A stretch of DNA of 64,000 bases from Paenibacillus pectinilyticus (GTDB taxonomy: Bacteria; Bacillota; Bacilli; Paenibacillales; NBRC-103111), in assembly GCF_001700435.1 (NCBI RefSeq), contig NZ_LYPC01000028.1, forward strand, positions 493,093 through 557,092, written 5' to 3'. Positions 24,866 to 33,785 of the stretch are shown one piece after another (the stretch's first letter is position 1; each line of letters begins with the position of its first letter). A program made the position numbers and the translations under genes. The notes beneath the pieces are model-generated. The model was not told the DNA's origin and did no database searches. It saw only the letters and a list, made by a program, of their open reading frames with translations.

Positions 24866-25318
24866 GAGCCACACTGGGTAAGGATGTTCTTCCTCTTTTG
24901 CTAAAACACGCATGCCCCATTTCTCATAAAGGCGAAGCGCCCGCACATTAGTCGGTGCAACGCGTAGTTGATACGATTTGACGCTATATTTGCTGAAAAA
25001 TCGCTCTGCATACGCAACTAGCTGCTGGCTATGCCCTTTCCCGCGGTACGACGGAATCAAATAGAATAGATTGGCATAACCAATCTGTTCCCCCTCGTAA
25101 GTCACAATTTGAAGCTCCATTTGACCGACGGGTTGCCCCTCTTCCTCAATGAGCACGAGTCCATCTGGAAACCGCTTGATGCGGTTGGCAATTCTATTCA
25201 CATACTCGTCCGCGTCCCCGAACCCTTCCTCACTGCCGAAGCTCACTACATACGAATCCTTCCGAAAAGCGATAATCGTCTCTCGATCCTTGATCACATC
25301 GATCGTCCTGAACTCCAT
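24848..25318 (-). CDS. GNAT-family N-acetyltransferase
   Basis: A 156-residue single-domain GNAT: GLVLIEEEGQPVGQMELQ (strands 2-4), the acetyl-CoA loop LIPSYRGKGHSQQLVAYAE, and the late VAPTNVRALRLYEKWGMRVL motif. The length is standard. The substrate is unknown. It converges on the pentapeptide gene and their ends share a hairpin. AAGGAGG lies upstream of the ATG. Confidence 0.85.
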   Translation of the reverse strand: MEFRTIDVIKDRETIIAFRKDSYVVSFGSEEGFGDADEYVNRIANRIKRFPDGLVLIEEEGQPVGQMELQIVTYEGEQIGYANLFYLIPSYRGKGHSQQLVAYAERFFSKYSVKSYQLRVAPTNVRALRLYEKWGMRVLAKEEEHPYPVWLMVKEL

Positions 25319-25460
25319 AAAGCACCTCCTTGTCGTGGTTACACTCAGCCAACTTTAAGCTAAAATTTATGTCCCATTCAGCTTGTTTTCTATATTCTTT
25401 CATATTATCATCTTACAATAAAGTCTGTAGAGACCAATATATAGGAGTGATACATACACA

Positions 25461-26150
25461 ATGGACATGAAAAAAATTGCAGGCATATGCATTCTAATTC
25501 CCATTTTACTTAGCGGATGCGGGAATCAATCTGACACAAAAACAGCAGCCGCTGCCAGCACTACACAACCTCAACAAACCGCAGCAGCAACAGATGGCGG
25601 GCAAAAGAACCAGCAAAACCGCCCTGCGATGGACCCAGCGCAAAGACAGCTTTTCACTACGTTCCAAACGTTGATCATGCTGGATAAAGCCGATGGCTTA
25701 GCGATCACGAAAGAGCAAGCGCAAGCTATGCTTCCTGTCGCACAAGATATCGAAACGAAGAAAGAGCTAAGCGATGACAACAAAACGAAGCTGCTTGCTA
25801 ATCTAACCGATGCCCAGAAAACATTCATCACGGACGCGGAAACTCGCATGAGTAATCGTGGGAATGGCGGTGGCGGTAATTTCGGTAAAAATGGCAACGG
25901 ACAAGGTAAAACAAACGGCGGTACTGGTAATGCGCAATCACCAGATGCGTCCGCGAAGCCAAATGCTAATGCGACTGATGGTACTGGCAACGGCCAGCAA
26001 GCAGGCGGCAAGAGACAGAATGGCGGTAACGGTGGAAATGCTAATGGCGGTGGTCAAAACGGTGGCGGCGGAAATCGTCCTGCAGGCGGCGGCCAAATGG
26101 GCGATCCAGGAAAACAATTTATCGAGCTCCTGCAAACGAAGTTGAAATAA
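25461..26150 (+). CDS. Lipoprotein with Gly/Asn-rich C-terminal tail
   Basis: A 229-residue lipoprotein: signal peptide with lipobox LLSGC (C20), a Gln/Thr/Ala-rich tether, a helical core of about 70 residues (QLFTTFQTLIMLDKADGLAI to about residue 128), and a long tail of Gly-Asn-Gly and Gly-Gln-rich sequence. The core resembles small DUF-type lipoproteins of Paenibacillus without a known role. AGGAGTG lies upstream and a strong terminator follows. Single gene; function unknown. Confidence 0.7.
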   Translation: MDMKKIAGICILIPILLSGCGNQSDTKTAAAASTTQPQQTAAATDGGQKNQQNRPAMDPAQRQLFTTFQTLIMLDKADGLAITKEQAQAMLPVAQDIETKKELSDDNKTKLLANLTDAQKTFITDAETRMSNRGNGGGGNFGKNGNGQGKTNGGTGNAQSPDASAKPNANATDGTGNGQQAGGKRQNGGNGGNANGGGQNGGGGNRPAGGGQMGDPGKQFIELLQTKLK

Positions 26151-26177
26151 GTCGAATTATTTCCCAGGCAATGACGA

Positions 26178-26219
26178 AGACCTCCAACACCACGCGAAGT
26201 GGGTTTGGAGGTCTTTTTG
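26178..26219 (+). terminator. Terminator of the lipoprotein gene
   Basis: AAGACCTCCAA and TTGGAGGTCTT pair around an 18-base loop and are followed by a T run. The minus-strand YbjN-like gene ends just beyond, so the hairpin may serve both. Confidence 0.85.
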
Positions 26220-26226
26220 CGTAAGC

Positions 26227-26748
26227 CTACGCTCTCAAAGCCTGAATAACTTGATCCGCAGCTGTTTCACCGCTGGCCACCTGTTCGATATATTCAGCGA
26301 ACATATCACACATATACACGAACAGCGTGAGGATTTCTAATACTTCATCACTCTCGAACGTGCGCGAAGCCGAAATACTGTATACATAGCGATAATGAAT
26401 CTCGCCTTCCTCGTTAATCCCAAAGTGACCGATAGGTAACCGAGTATTCACTTCCAATAGTAAGGAAGCTAAACCCTCGCGAGTACCTTCATGAAGGTGA
26501 AACGGCAGCGTGCTGTAGATTTGCAGGAGCTGAATAGCGACAATTTCCTCATCATTTAACGGTAAAAAACTAAAATGCAGGAACCGATCTCGCCCTTTGC
26601 TATCCTCTTGAAACCCTGCCATGAGCACGTGAAGCGGAATCGCTTCGGATTTCTCTAATAAATTCGTAGCCAGCTCGGCCTCATCTAAAATCTCTTTCAA
26701 TTGCCCTAATTGCGCCAAATGACGCGCATGCGCAAGCTCTGTCAGCAT
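26227..26748 (-). CDS. YbjN-like (type III chaperone fold) protein
   Basis: A 173-residue acidic protein. Its second half matches the YbjN/sensory-transduction pattern, a fold related to type III secretion chaperones: LLLEVNTRLPIGHFGINEEG, then IHYRYVYSISASRTFESDEV and a closing helix. It is the last of nine same-strand genes beginning at 40040 and directly follows the DUF4157 protein, so it may act as chaperone for a partner in that set; this is inference. GGAGG nine bases before ATG 26748 decides the start over 26787. Confidence 0.65.
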   Translation of the reverse strand: MLTELAHARHLAQLGQLKEILDEAELATNLLEKSEAIPLHVLMAGFQEDSKGRDRFLHFSFLPLNDEEIVAIQLLQIYSTLPFHLHEGTREGLASLLLEVNTRLPIGHFGINEEGEIHYRYVYSISASRTFESDEVLEILTLFVYMCDMFAEYIEQVASGETAADQVIQALRA

Positions 26749-26866
26749 ACTGCCCGTCCTCCTATTTTCTCTTGCCCATCGCTTCAATTATTGCACTTTT
26801 CAACTTCATTTATCCGCGTTACAGACAGCTTTAGTTGTACTCCATGCACCCGCTTTCGATGCACGG

Positions 26867-27781
26867 TTACTTGCCACCGCGTTGTTGAACTACATGCGTC
26901 AGTTCATGACCAAGCAGCTCTTGGCCTTCACGCGTATCTGGATTGTATCGACCTTCCCTGAAAAACACATCATTCCCAGTTGCAAATGCCTCTGCTCCTA
27001 AAGATCTGTTAATCTTAGATGACTCTGAATCATTATGTATATTTACGTTGCTAAAATCGGTTTTGAACGCCGATTCCATCTTCGCTTGAATGCCTGCATC
27101 CATTTTGCTGCCGCTGCCTTGTTTCGCTTTGATCTGCGATTCAATCCCTGCATCCGCTTCAAAGCCCCCGCCTGCGCTCTCCGAACGCTGAATGGATGGC
27201 TTCATCTGCAGCTCTTCTTCCTCGCTTTCACCGCCTTCGGAGCGTTGAATCGCGTCTGACGATGGCTTCATCTGCAGCTCTTCTTCCTCACTCTCACTGC
27301 CTTCAGAGCGTTGAATCGACTCTGATGATGGCTTCATCTGCAGCTCTTCTTCCTCGCTCTCGCCGCCTTCCGAGCGCTGGATCGACTCTGATGATGGCTT
27401 CATCTGCAGCTCTTCTTCCTCGCTTTCGCCGCCTTCTGAGCGTTGGATCGACTCTGATGATGGCTTCATCTGCAGCTCTTCTTCCTCGCTCTCGCCGCCT
27501 TCCGAGCGTTGTACATCAGGCTTCGAAGAGGTACCACTTTCGGATGCTGCAATGTGATCCGCTGCTTCTTTCCCCATTTGATCCGCTTCTTGCTCGTACG
27601 CATCACCAACAGGTCCAACCGTCATCTTCGTCTGAATGTTCAACATATTGCCCACAGCACGATTGCCGATGGCACGCTGAATATTCATCAAATCAGAGGA
27701 TGCTGACGCACTGTTCGTTTTGTTGCTGTTATTCGTGTGCAGAGAAGAATCTGGTTGCCGGTTAATATGCGATTTGTGCAT
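26867..27781 (-). CDS. DUF4157 (eCIS-core) protein with five 22-residue repeats
   Basis: A 304-residue protein. Residues about 30-75 include DLMNIQRAIGNRAVGNML, a segment common at the N-terminus of DUF4157 proteins. Residues about 90-200 hold five tandem 22-residue acidic repeats (QRSEGGESEEEELQMKPSS core). The C-terminal 75 residues are the DUF4157/eCIS-core domain, ending in the zinc-protease-like motif LLGHELTHVVQQRGG with the HExxH pattern. DUF4157 proteins are often encoded with extracellular contractile injection systems and are thought to be toxins or their processing parts. No injection-system structural gene is in this window. No signal peptide is present. AGGAGGG precedes the ATG. 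Confidence 0.85.
   Translation of the reverse strand: MHKSHINRQPDSSLHTNNSNKTNSASASSDLMNIQRAIGNRAVGNMLNIQTKMTVGPVGDAYEQEADQMGKEAADHIAASESGTSSKPDVQRSEGGESEEEELQMKPSSESIQRSEGGESEEEELQMKPSSESIQRSEGGESEEEELQMKPSSESIQRSEGSESEEEELQMKPSSDAIQRSEGGESEEEELQMKPSIQRSESAGGGFEADAGIESQIKAKQGSGSKMDAGIQAKMESAFKTDFSNVNIHNDSESSKINRSLGAEAFATGNDVFFREGRYNPDTREGQELLGHELTHVVQQRGGK
27186..27514 (-). repeat. Five 66-bp coding repeats in the DUF4157 gene
   Basis: A 66-bp unit recurs in frame, with the same point at 27201, 27267, 27333, 27399 and 27465. It encodes the 22-residue acidic repeat. The copies differ by only a few, mostly silent or conservative, bases, which suggests recent expansion or gene conversion. Confidence 0.9.
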
Positions 27782-27904
27782 GGGCGTAACCCTCCTAGCG
27801 AACTTTTAATGGGAACATTCCTTACTTGCAAATTGCACTTCTACCTATCCGTCCTATGCTTGATGTCTATATATGTACTATATCACAACGCTTTGCAGCG
27901 GAGA

Positions 27905-29323
27905 TTACAAATTCATAGGTACACGATCCACAATGAGCACAGCGATATCATCAGACTGAACGGCTCCATCTGCAAAATGATCTACATCCCTAACCATCTG
28001 TGCGAGCAACAGCTCTGGTGCACTCGATTGTTCCCGCAGTAATACATCCTTGAGACGAGCAAATCCATACTGCGCTAATTGCTGATCTTCAGCTTCTGTA
28101 ATACCATCGGTGTACACGATAATTCGATCACCCAACTCAAGCGTAACCTCATTATCCATATACGACATATCGTCTAGAACCCCAAGCGGAAGCCCCTTCT
28201 TCCCTTTCAAAAGCTCCACCTCACCGCCAGCGCGCACGATATATGGAGGGCAATGACCGCCATCACTATACAAAAGTTGACCTGTCGTGACGTTCAGAAC
28301 CCCACAGAAAATCGTCGCAAACATCGTCGAGTCATCTTTATATAGCTCTTGATTAACCGATGTCAGCAGCTCTCCTGGCGTCAGCTCCGCAGTCATTTTA
28401 CCTTTCAGCAGCGTCATGGTCACCGCCATAAATAAAGCTGCGGGAATCCCTTTGTCCGAGACATCGCCAAGTACGAAGAACAGACGGTCCTGATCGATGC
28501 GAAAATAATCATAGAAATCGCCGCCCACTTCACGAGCTGGGCGAATCGTCGCCAAAGCGTTGGCTTCCGCCCCAAGGCGCTCACCACTCGCTGCTCCCCC
28601 GCTGCTTTGCAAGCTTAAACCCTTCCGAGGAAGAAAGCCCATCTGAATGTCCGTTGCAATTCGCAGTTCGCTTTCCATGCGTTCTTTGGCTGCTGTGGTT
28701 ACTTTCAAAGCATGAATTGACTTCTCCAATGCATCGTACAGCATCGCATTCTCTAAAGAAGCCGCTGTTGGCGAGGCGATGGATTCCAGCAGCTGCAAGT
28801 CACGATCAGTGAAAGGTGCTTCGCCCCTTTTGTTCAACACCTGCAGCACACCGATGATCTTCCCTTTGCTTACCAAAGGGACACACAGCATGTTCCGCGT
28901 CGGATAATCCACCCGTTTCGCGACCTTGGACGACCAGCGCTCGTCCTGAGCGGCATCGTCGATCTTAACCGACTTTCCGGTCTGGGCGACCCAGCCCGCG
29001 ATACCTTCGCCGATTTTGAGGCGGATTTCACGTACCTCATCGCCTTTGGCTCCAAGCGCAAGATCGAAGAACAGCTCACCCTTTTCCTCGTCGACCAAGA
29101 TGACAGATGAGGCCTCCGCATTCATGATGCGGGATGAGGTTTCCATGATTTTGACTAACAGATCCTGTTTACGAATCGTTGAATTGACTTCCAGGCTCAC
29201 ATCGAACAACTGCATCGTCCGCTGAAGCTCGACTTCCGCTGCTAACCGCTTACGATTCCCGAGCTGCCACTGAATAACAGCCATAAGGCACAAAACTATG
29301 AGCACTCCTACGACAACACTCAT
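27905..29323 (-). CDS. GAF-SpoIIE-type PP2C serine phosphatase (partner-switching)
   Basis: A 472-residue protein with one N-terminal membrane segment, a GAF domain (about 40-190; LKIGEGIAGWVAQTGKSVKI, MLCVPLVSKGKIIGVLQVLNK) and a SpoIIE/RsbU-type phosphatase domain (about 220-470; PAREVGGDFYDYF, FVLGDVSDKGIPAALFM, DRIIVYTDGITEAED). The acidic metal ligands of PP2C phosphatases are present. It should dephosphorylate the STAS protein encoded just upstream. AAGGAG before ATG 29323 supports that start rather than GTG 29344. It is part of the nine-gene set and completes a partner-switching trio. Confidence 0.9.
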   Translation of the reverse strand: MSVVVGVLIVLCLMAVIQWQLGNRKRLAAEVELQRTMQLFDVSLEVNSTIRKQDLLVKIMETSSRIMNAEASSVILVDEEKGELFFDLALGAKGDEVREIRLKIGEGIAGWVAQTGKSVKIDDAAQDERWSSKVAKRVDYPTRNMLCVPLVSKGKIIGVLQVLNKRGEAPFTDRDLQLLESIASPTAASLENAMLYDALEKSIHALKVTTAAKERMESELRIATDIQMGFLPRKGLSLQSSGGAASGERLGAEANALATIRPAREVGGDFYDYFRIDQDRLFFVLGDVSDKGIPAALFMAVTMTLLKGKMTAELTPGELLTSVNQELYKDDSTMFATIFCGVLNVTTGQLLYSDGGHCPPYIVRAGGEVELLKGKKGLPLGVLDDMSYMDNEVTLELGDRIIVYTDGITEAEDQQLAQYGFARLKDVLLREQSSAPELLLAQMVRDVDHFADGAVQSDDIAVLIVDRVPMNL

Positions 29324-29369
29324 CCAGCGCAGCTCCTTTCTCACATGAATAACTTACTTAACTACCTAT

Positions 29370-29705
29370 TTATTTAATCGCATTAAGCGCTTCGTCTTCG
29401 GTCTCATAAAGCTTGAAAATACTGCTGAACCCCGACATATCGAATACTTCCTTCACATTCTCATTCATTCGTGACAAGGCCAGCTTACCTTGAATGACCT
29501 TGACCATTTTGGCTGCTGACAGCAAACTTCGAAGCCCTGCGCTGCTGACATAATCCAAGCCCTGTAGATTAAAAACGAACTTACCGTTTCCCTGCTCGAC
29601 AAGCTTAGCAAAAGCGGATTCCAGACTCGCCGACGTGTTCCCATCCAATCTGCCTTCTAAGGTAACCACTACAACATCACCCTGTAATTGCTCCGTAATA
29701 TTCAT
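29370..29705 (-). CDS. STAS-domain anti-sigma-factor antagonist
   Basis: A 111-residue single STAS domain (RsbV/SpoIIAA type). The motif NLQGLDYVSSAGLRSLLSAAK carries the serine that is phosphorylated by the partner kinase. Its ATG overlaps the kinase stop by four bases, so the two are translationally coupled. When dephosphorylated by the downstream SpoIIE-type phosphatase it should bind and remove the kinase from its target. No sigma factor gene lies nearby, so the output is not known. Confidence 0.92.
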   Translation of the reverse strand: MNITEQLQGDVVVVTLEGRLDGNTSASLESAFAKLVEQGNGKFVFNLQGLDYVSSAGLRSLLSAAKMVKVIQGKLALSRMNENVKEVFDMSGFSSIFKLYETEDEALNAIK

Positions 29706-30148
29706 GAAACGCCCTCCTCTTTCATCCGATTTTTGGTCATCATTAAGATATTTTCCCCATTCAAGCGTTCGTAGATCAACTCATCCATCACTTGCCTGAC
29801 AAAGTGGATCCCCAATCCGCCGATACCGCGATCCTCGATCGTTAAATCCGTGCGAGGCGCAGCTTTCAGCAAGGGATTGAATGGAATCCCGCGATCTGTC
29901 AAGCGCAACTCCCAGCCTGTTAGGTTTTGCCCAACATCAAGTCGAATTTCATGCATTCTGTTTTCAGAGCTTGGATAACCGTAGAGAATAATGTTCGTGA
30001 CAAGTTCATCGCAGACCAAATTCAGTTGAAACAGCGACTTCTCATCGATGTCAAAGGTCACAGCCAAGCTACGTATAAAAGCTGCTAGACGTTCTAGCTC
30101 TTGCAAATCGTTGCTCAAAACGATGGACTCTGACTCCGATGCTCCCAT
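29702..30148 (-). CDS. RsbW-type serine kinase / anti-sigma factor
   Basis: A 148-residue HATPase_c_2 protein: N box QLNLVCDELVTNIILYGYP, G1 ELRLTDRGIPFNP and G2 DRGIGGLGIHFVRQVMD. It should phosphorylate the STAS partner and bind a sigma factor or another target. The start ATG 30148 follows AGGAG by eight bases; a GTG at 30157 also opens the frame. It follows the 1018-residue HEAT protein by 11 bases and overlaps the STAS gene, linking partner switching to the rest of the cluster. Confidence 0.9.
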   Translation of the reverse strand: MGASESESIVLSNDLQELERLAAFIRSLAVTFDIDEKSLFQLNLVCDELVTNIILYGYPSSENRMHEIRLDVGQNLTGWELRLTDRGIPFNPLLKAAPRTDLTIEDRGIGGLGIHFVRQVMDELIYERLNGENILMMTKNRMKEEGVS

Positions 30149-30159
30149 TTCAATCACTC

Positions 30160-33100
30160 CTACGACATTTTCAAAAGCATGTTCTCCAGCAGTCGCACTC
30201 TTGCACTCGAAGCATGCAGCATGCCGATTCCAATCTCCGGATATAGCCGCACTAGCCGTGACAAACTCTCACCTTGCAAGGAAAGCACTCGTACTTCATC
30301 GAATATCGCCTGTGCTGTAACCGATGATGGAGAACCATCCAGTGCCGTCGTTTCTCCTACGGCTTGCTTCGCACCCAGTACCCCGATCGTTGCGGTTTCA
30401 CCTACGCCCGTCTCATTGCTTAACTCTACATGCCCTTCAATAATGAGGTACATCGCCGTATTAGCTTCACCACGGCGCAGCAAGTAGGTTAAATCCTCAT
30501 GTACTTCTTCTGTCGCGATTCCCGCAATTAAACCTAATTCATCCACAGACAAATCCGCAAATAGGCTGACTTGCTTCAAGAAAATGACTTTATCCAGCAT
30601 CGTTAGAAACTTGCGTTCTTCTTTCATATCATCACGCTCCAATGCGCTTAGTGCGTATATCGCAATATCTTTGAGCCAATTATCGGCCCAGCTTGCTGCC
30701 TCTTGCAGCAGCTCAAATGGCTGTAACTCCACTGCTCCAGCGTCTGTATCCTTCAGCTTAAACTGATCTAGTAAAGCATACGCCAATTTGCGATCGCCGA
30801 GTCCTTCCGCAAGCACTTCCAAGCCGTTCTCACGAAGTTCTTCACTTTCATCTTGTATAGCTTCGCGCAGCGTCATAATAATGCGTTCGTCGACTAGCTT
30901 CGCCATCACGGCCCACGCTCCGTCAATGAGTGCGCGATGCAGCTCACCGCAGCGTTCCTTTGCAAGCTCAGCTAGCCCCTGCAGGCCCAGCTCCTCTAGC
31001 GCAGCAGGCAGTGCGCGTTCCTGCGTCGAAGCTTGAAGTCGCTCCACGCAGAGATCCACAAGCATCGTACGCAGCTGTCCATCTTCCAGCAATTCAGCTA
31101 ACGTACTGACAACCGCATTCCAGATGAAGGGGTTAGAATGGTGACTATGTTCTCGCAGTGTAGGTAATGCGCCTTGCCCCATATCTACCAGAGCTTGCAG
31201 AATTACTTTGCGCAGCTCTTGATCCGCTTTCGGCACCATACCAAGCAGAATAGGGATGGCCTCAACATGCTGCAGCTTGCCGATACAATGCGCAGCGGCC
31301 ACCTTCACGGCTGGACGCTTCTCATCCAGCAAAGAGACAACCCAAGCTGCATACGTGTCCAGTTTCAGATCAGCGACGGTATGACAGCCATATACGGCCC
31401 ATTCGCCGCCGGTATCGAGCATTTTGATAATGGCCTCGTCACAGGCCGGATAGCTCTCTTCACTTTCTAAGGCATAGAGGGCTTTCACCCCTTCATGCAC
31501 GACTTTCGGGTGACTATCGAGCAACTTCACGCGGATAAAGAAATGCGATTGGCTTTTGAGATGAGAAGCCTTAGAAATTAACTTGACGCATTCCGCACGT
31601 ACTTCAGGATCCTCATCTTCCAAAAAGGACGCAACCTGCACCAGCTCTTGAATACCTGCTCCCTGCAAGTTCATCGCACGCAGCACCGCAATGCGAATGC
31701 GCGAGCTCTCTTCGCCAATCATGGAGATCAAATGCGGCAGGAACGCCGAATCTTTCGCTTTACCGATGATCTCTAAAGCTAACTCCCGCACATAATCATT
31801 CGGATGCTTCAGATAACCGAGAATAGCCGATAAAGCTTTGGAACTGCGAATACCCCCGATAAAAGAGCTCGCAATCTCGGACAAATCGCCATGCAGGGAT
31901 TGAACGCTTTTAACCAACTCACGAATGTAGAGGTTTCGTCCGAACCACGCTACAACAACAAGAATAGCCGCCACGACAACGCCTAACCATGCCAAGGGAG
32001 ACAACTGCAGCAATCCAAATGAATGCAGCATAGACAGCAGTGATCCAATAAGAATTCCGCCAGAAGCGGCCACGCCTTGTGCAAAATAGCGATAGCCATC
32101 TCGCTTGGAGATTGGCATCATTTTGAAGAAAAGCTGATAACACGGCTCTGCGATGTAGTACAGCAATATATAAAAAATCGCATAGGACCCAGACACCATC
32201 ACTAATCCGAGTTCTTGATTCATAAATAGCGCCGTCAATCCGAAGCCGCCAAAGAATAGGATCGTGATACCGAGTAGAATATTACTGGCACCTAACCAGT
32301 TCATTAAGCGGGTGGATACCGTTTGGAAAAGTAAGCACACCGTAAATTGTATAGCTGTAATTAAGCCATAGAACGAGGTTAAATCTCCCTCTTGTGGGAA
32401 CTTAAACTCTGCTGCCGTAAAATACTGATACTCCATCATGAAATACACGGCTGGCATCAATGTCATTAGGGCAACCGCGCACAGTAAGAAAGGATTGCGC
32501 AGCATTTGCTTTGCATAATAACCAGCTGCCTGTGGTTTCTCCTCTTGGGCAAGAGGCACCGACTGCGTTTTCAAGCGCTTATCTTCTTTCAAGGTGAGAG
32601 GTACCAAGTACCGCATTAAAGCTTTACGGAAGAAAATGAAACCGAACACCATCAGTACCGGCGCCATCGCATACACCGCTTCAGTGCCGAGCAGCTTACC
32701 AAGCTGATGTGCGATTAAGCCCGCTGTAATCCCGCCAGTCGTTGTCGAGGCAATGAACATCGGCATTAACCGCTTTGCCTGTTGGGTCGGGCATAAGTCA
32801 AAAGCTGTGCTCCACAAGAGCAGGGTCAGCTGTCTCACAACGAAATTCGAAGTAAGGAAAAGAATCGGGTAATAGAAGCGATAATCTACGCCCCCTAGCT
32901 TAAATCCGAGCAGCACGGCGCCATTCAAGAAGAGCAGGCCGATCATGATAAGGTACAGTGTAGTCATCATTTTGGCCTTCGGCAGTCGATTCGCCAGCTT
33001 AGCTAACAGCCAGCCTTCGAGCGGCATAATGGCGGCTTCTACGATGTAGATATAGGGTAAAAATTGCACGCCGAAGCGCAGATTAAAAAGTGCCATGAAC

Positions 33101-33216
33101 GCTGTGTAATTCAAGGATTCTGCAATCCCGCTAAAGTAAAAGATCGGCAGCATCATCCAAAGCTTACGACTATCTTCTGTACGCAGCCCCATCCACCCTT
33201 TTAAGGTTGCTTGCAT
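30160..33216 (-). CDS. Transporter-like protein with HEAT repeats and degenerate cNMP-binding domain
   Basis: A 1018-residue protein. Residues about 15-425 form a 12-segment MFS/nucleotide-translocase-like membrane domain. Residues about 440-860 are HEAT-type helical repeats (for example YVRELALEIIGKAKDSAFLP and VKVAAAHCIGKLQHVEAIPI). Residues about 885-1010 are a cyclic-nucleotide-binding fold (LTYLLRRGEANTAMYLIIEG). The phosphate-binding cassette reads VGETTALDGSPSSVTAQA: the glutamate is kept, but the arginine that contacts cAMP is replaced, so binding is doubtful. Similar NTT-HEAT-cNMP fusions occur in other bacteria without known function. It sits between the cyclase-like gene and the partner-switching trio. 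Confidence 0.75.
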   Translation of the reverse strand: MQATLKGWMGLRTEDSRKLWMMLPIFYFSGIAESLNYTAFMALFNLRFGVQFLPYIYIVEAAIMPLEGWLLAKLANRLPKAKMMTTLYLIMIGLLFLNGAVLLGFKLGGVDYRFYYPILFLTSNFVVRQLTLLLWSTAFDLCPTQQAKRLMPMFIASTTTGGITAGLIAHQLGKLLGTEAVYAMAPVLMVFGFIFFRKALMRYLVPLTLKEDKRLKTQSVPLAQEEKPQAAGYYAKQMLRNPFLLCAVALMTLMPAVYFMMEYQYFTAAEFKFPQEGDLTSFYGLITAIQFTVCLLFQTVSTRLMNWLGASNILLGITILFFGGFGLTALFMNQELGLVMVSGSYAIFYILLYYIAEPCYQLFFKMMPISKRDGYRYFAQGVAASGGILIGSLLSMLHSFGLLQLSPLAWLGVVVAAILVVVAWFGRNLYIRELVKSVQSLHGDLSEIASSFIGGIRSSKALSAILGYLKHPNDYVRELALEIIGKAKDSAFLPHLISMIGEESSRIRIAVLRAMNLQGAGIQELVQVASFLEDEDPEVRAECVKLISKASHLKSQSHFFIRVKLLDSHPKVVHEGVKALYALESEESYPACDEAIIKMLDTGGEWAVYGCHTVADLKLDTYAAWVVSLLDEKRPAVKVAAAHCIGKLQHVEAIPILLGMVPKADQELRKVILQALVDMGQGALPTLREHSHHSNPFIWNAVVSTLAELLEDGQLRTMLVDLCVERLQASTQERALPAALEELGLQGLAELAKERCGELHRALIDGAWAVMAKLVDERIIMTLREAIQDESEELRENGLEVLAEGLGDRKLAYALLDQFKLKDTDAGAVELQPFELLQEAASWADNWLKDIAIYALSALERDDMKEERKFLTMLDKVIFLKQVSLFADLSVDELGLIAGIATEEVHEDLTYLLRRGEANTAMYLIIEGHVELSNETGVGETATIGVLGAKQAVGETTALDGSPSSVTAQAIFDEVRVLSLQGESLSRLVRLYPEIGIGMLHASSARVRLLENMLLKMS

Positions 33217-33246
33217 CTCATCAGGTCCAATCTATTAGTTCATCTG

Positions 33247-33750
33247 TCATGGGGACAGTGGTTTATAAAAGGCTAGTCTTGCTTCACCTTCATAGTAGTA
33301 ATTCGGATATGTACCGATTAATTCAAAGCCATTGGTTCTGAACATCCGCTGAATCGGCTGATACTCGGGCAAGTCACAGGTATAGGTCAATATGTAACGA
33401 CCTTGTGCGGCACGTGCGAACGATTCTAACGCTTGAAATAACACTTTCGCAAAACCATGTCTGCGATATTCGCGGTGAACAGCTAAGTAATCCCAGAGAA
33501 AACCGCCGGATTGGTGCTCATTCTCTTTGCAGCTTGTCACAGCAACGATTTCACCGTCCTCGTTCTCAATAAACCAATGGCGGTGATTGCGCTGCGTCAA
33601 GCTAAGCATGGGGGCATTGCGGAAATGATCCAGCTCCCCTGGGGTATGACGTTGATCGTCAAATGAAACAGGCGACAAATAAAATTCAGTTATACGCAAA
33701 GCATCTTTCTCAGTTAGCAATTCATGTACGGTTAAATTACTTGTCTCCAT
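33247..33750 (-). CDS. GNAT-family N-acetyltransferase
   Basis: A 167-residue GNAT protein: DEDGEIVAVTSCKENEHQSG, then LWDYLAVHREYRRHGFAKVLFQALES with the acetyl-CoA loop, and IQRMFRTNGFELIGTYPNYY. The gene lies inside the nine-gene set with short gaps on both sides (35 and 30 bases), so it is probably co-transcribed. Substrate unknown. Its presence among signalling genes could mean protein acetylation, or it may simply be an inserted gene. Confidence 0.82.
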   Translation of the reverse strand: METSNLTVHELLTEKDALRITEFYLSPVSFDDQRHTPGELDHFRNAPMLSLTQRNHRHWFIENEDGEIVAVTSCKENEHQSGGFLWDYLAVHREYRRHGFAKVLFQALESFARAAQGRYILTYTCDLPEYQPIQRMFRTNGFELIGTYPNYYYEGEARLAFYKPLSP

Positions 33751-33785
33751 GTCACAATCGCCTCTTTCACATGCACGTTACGATA

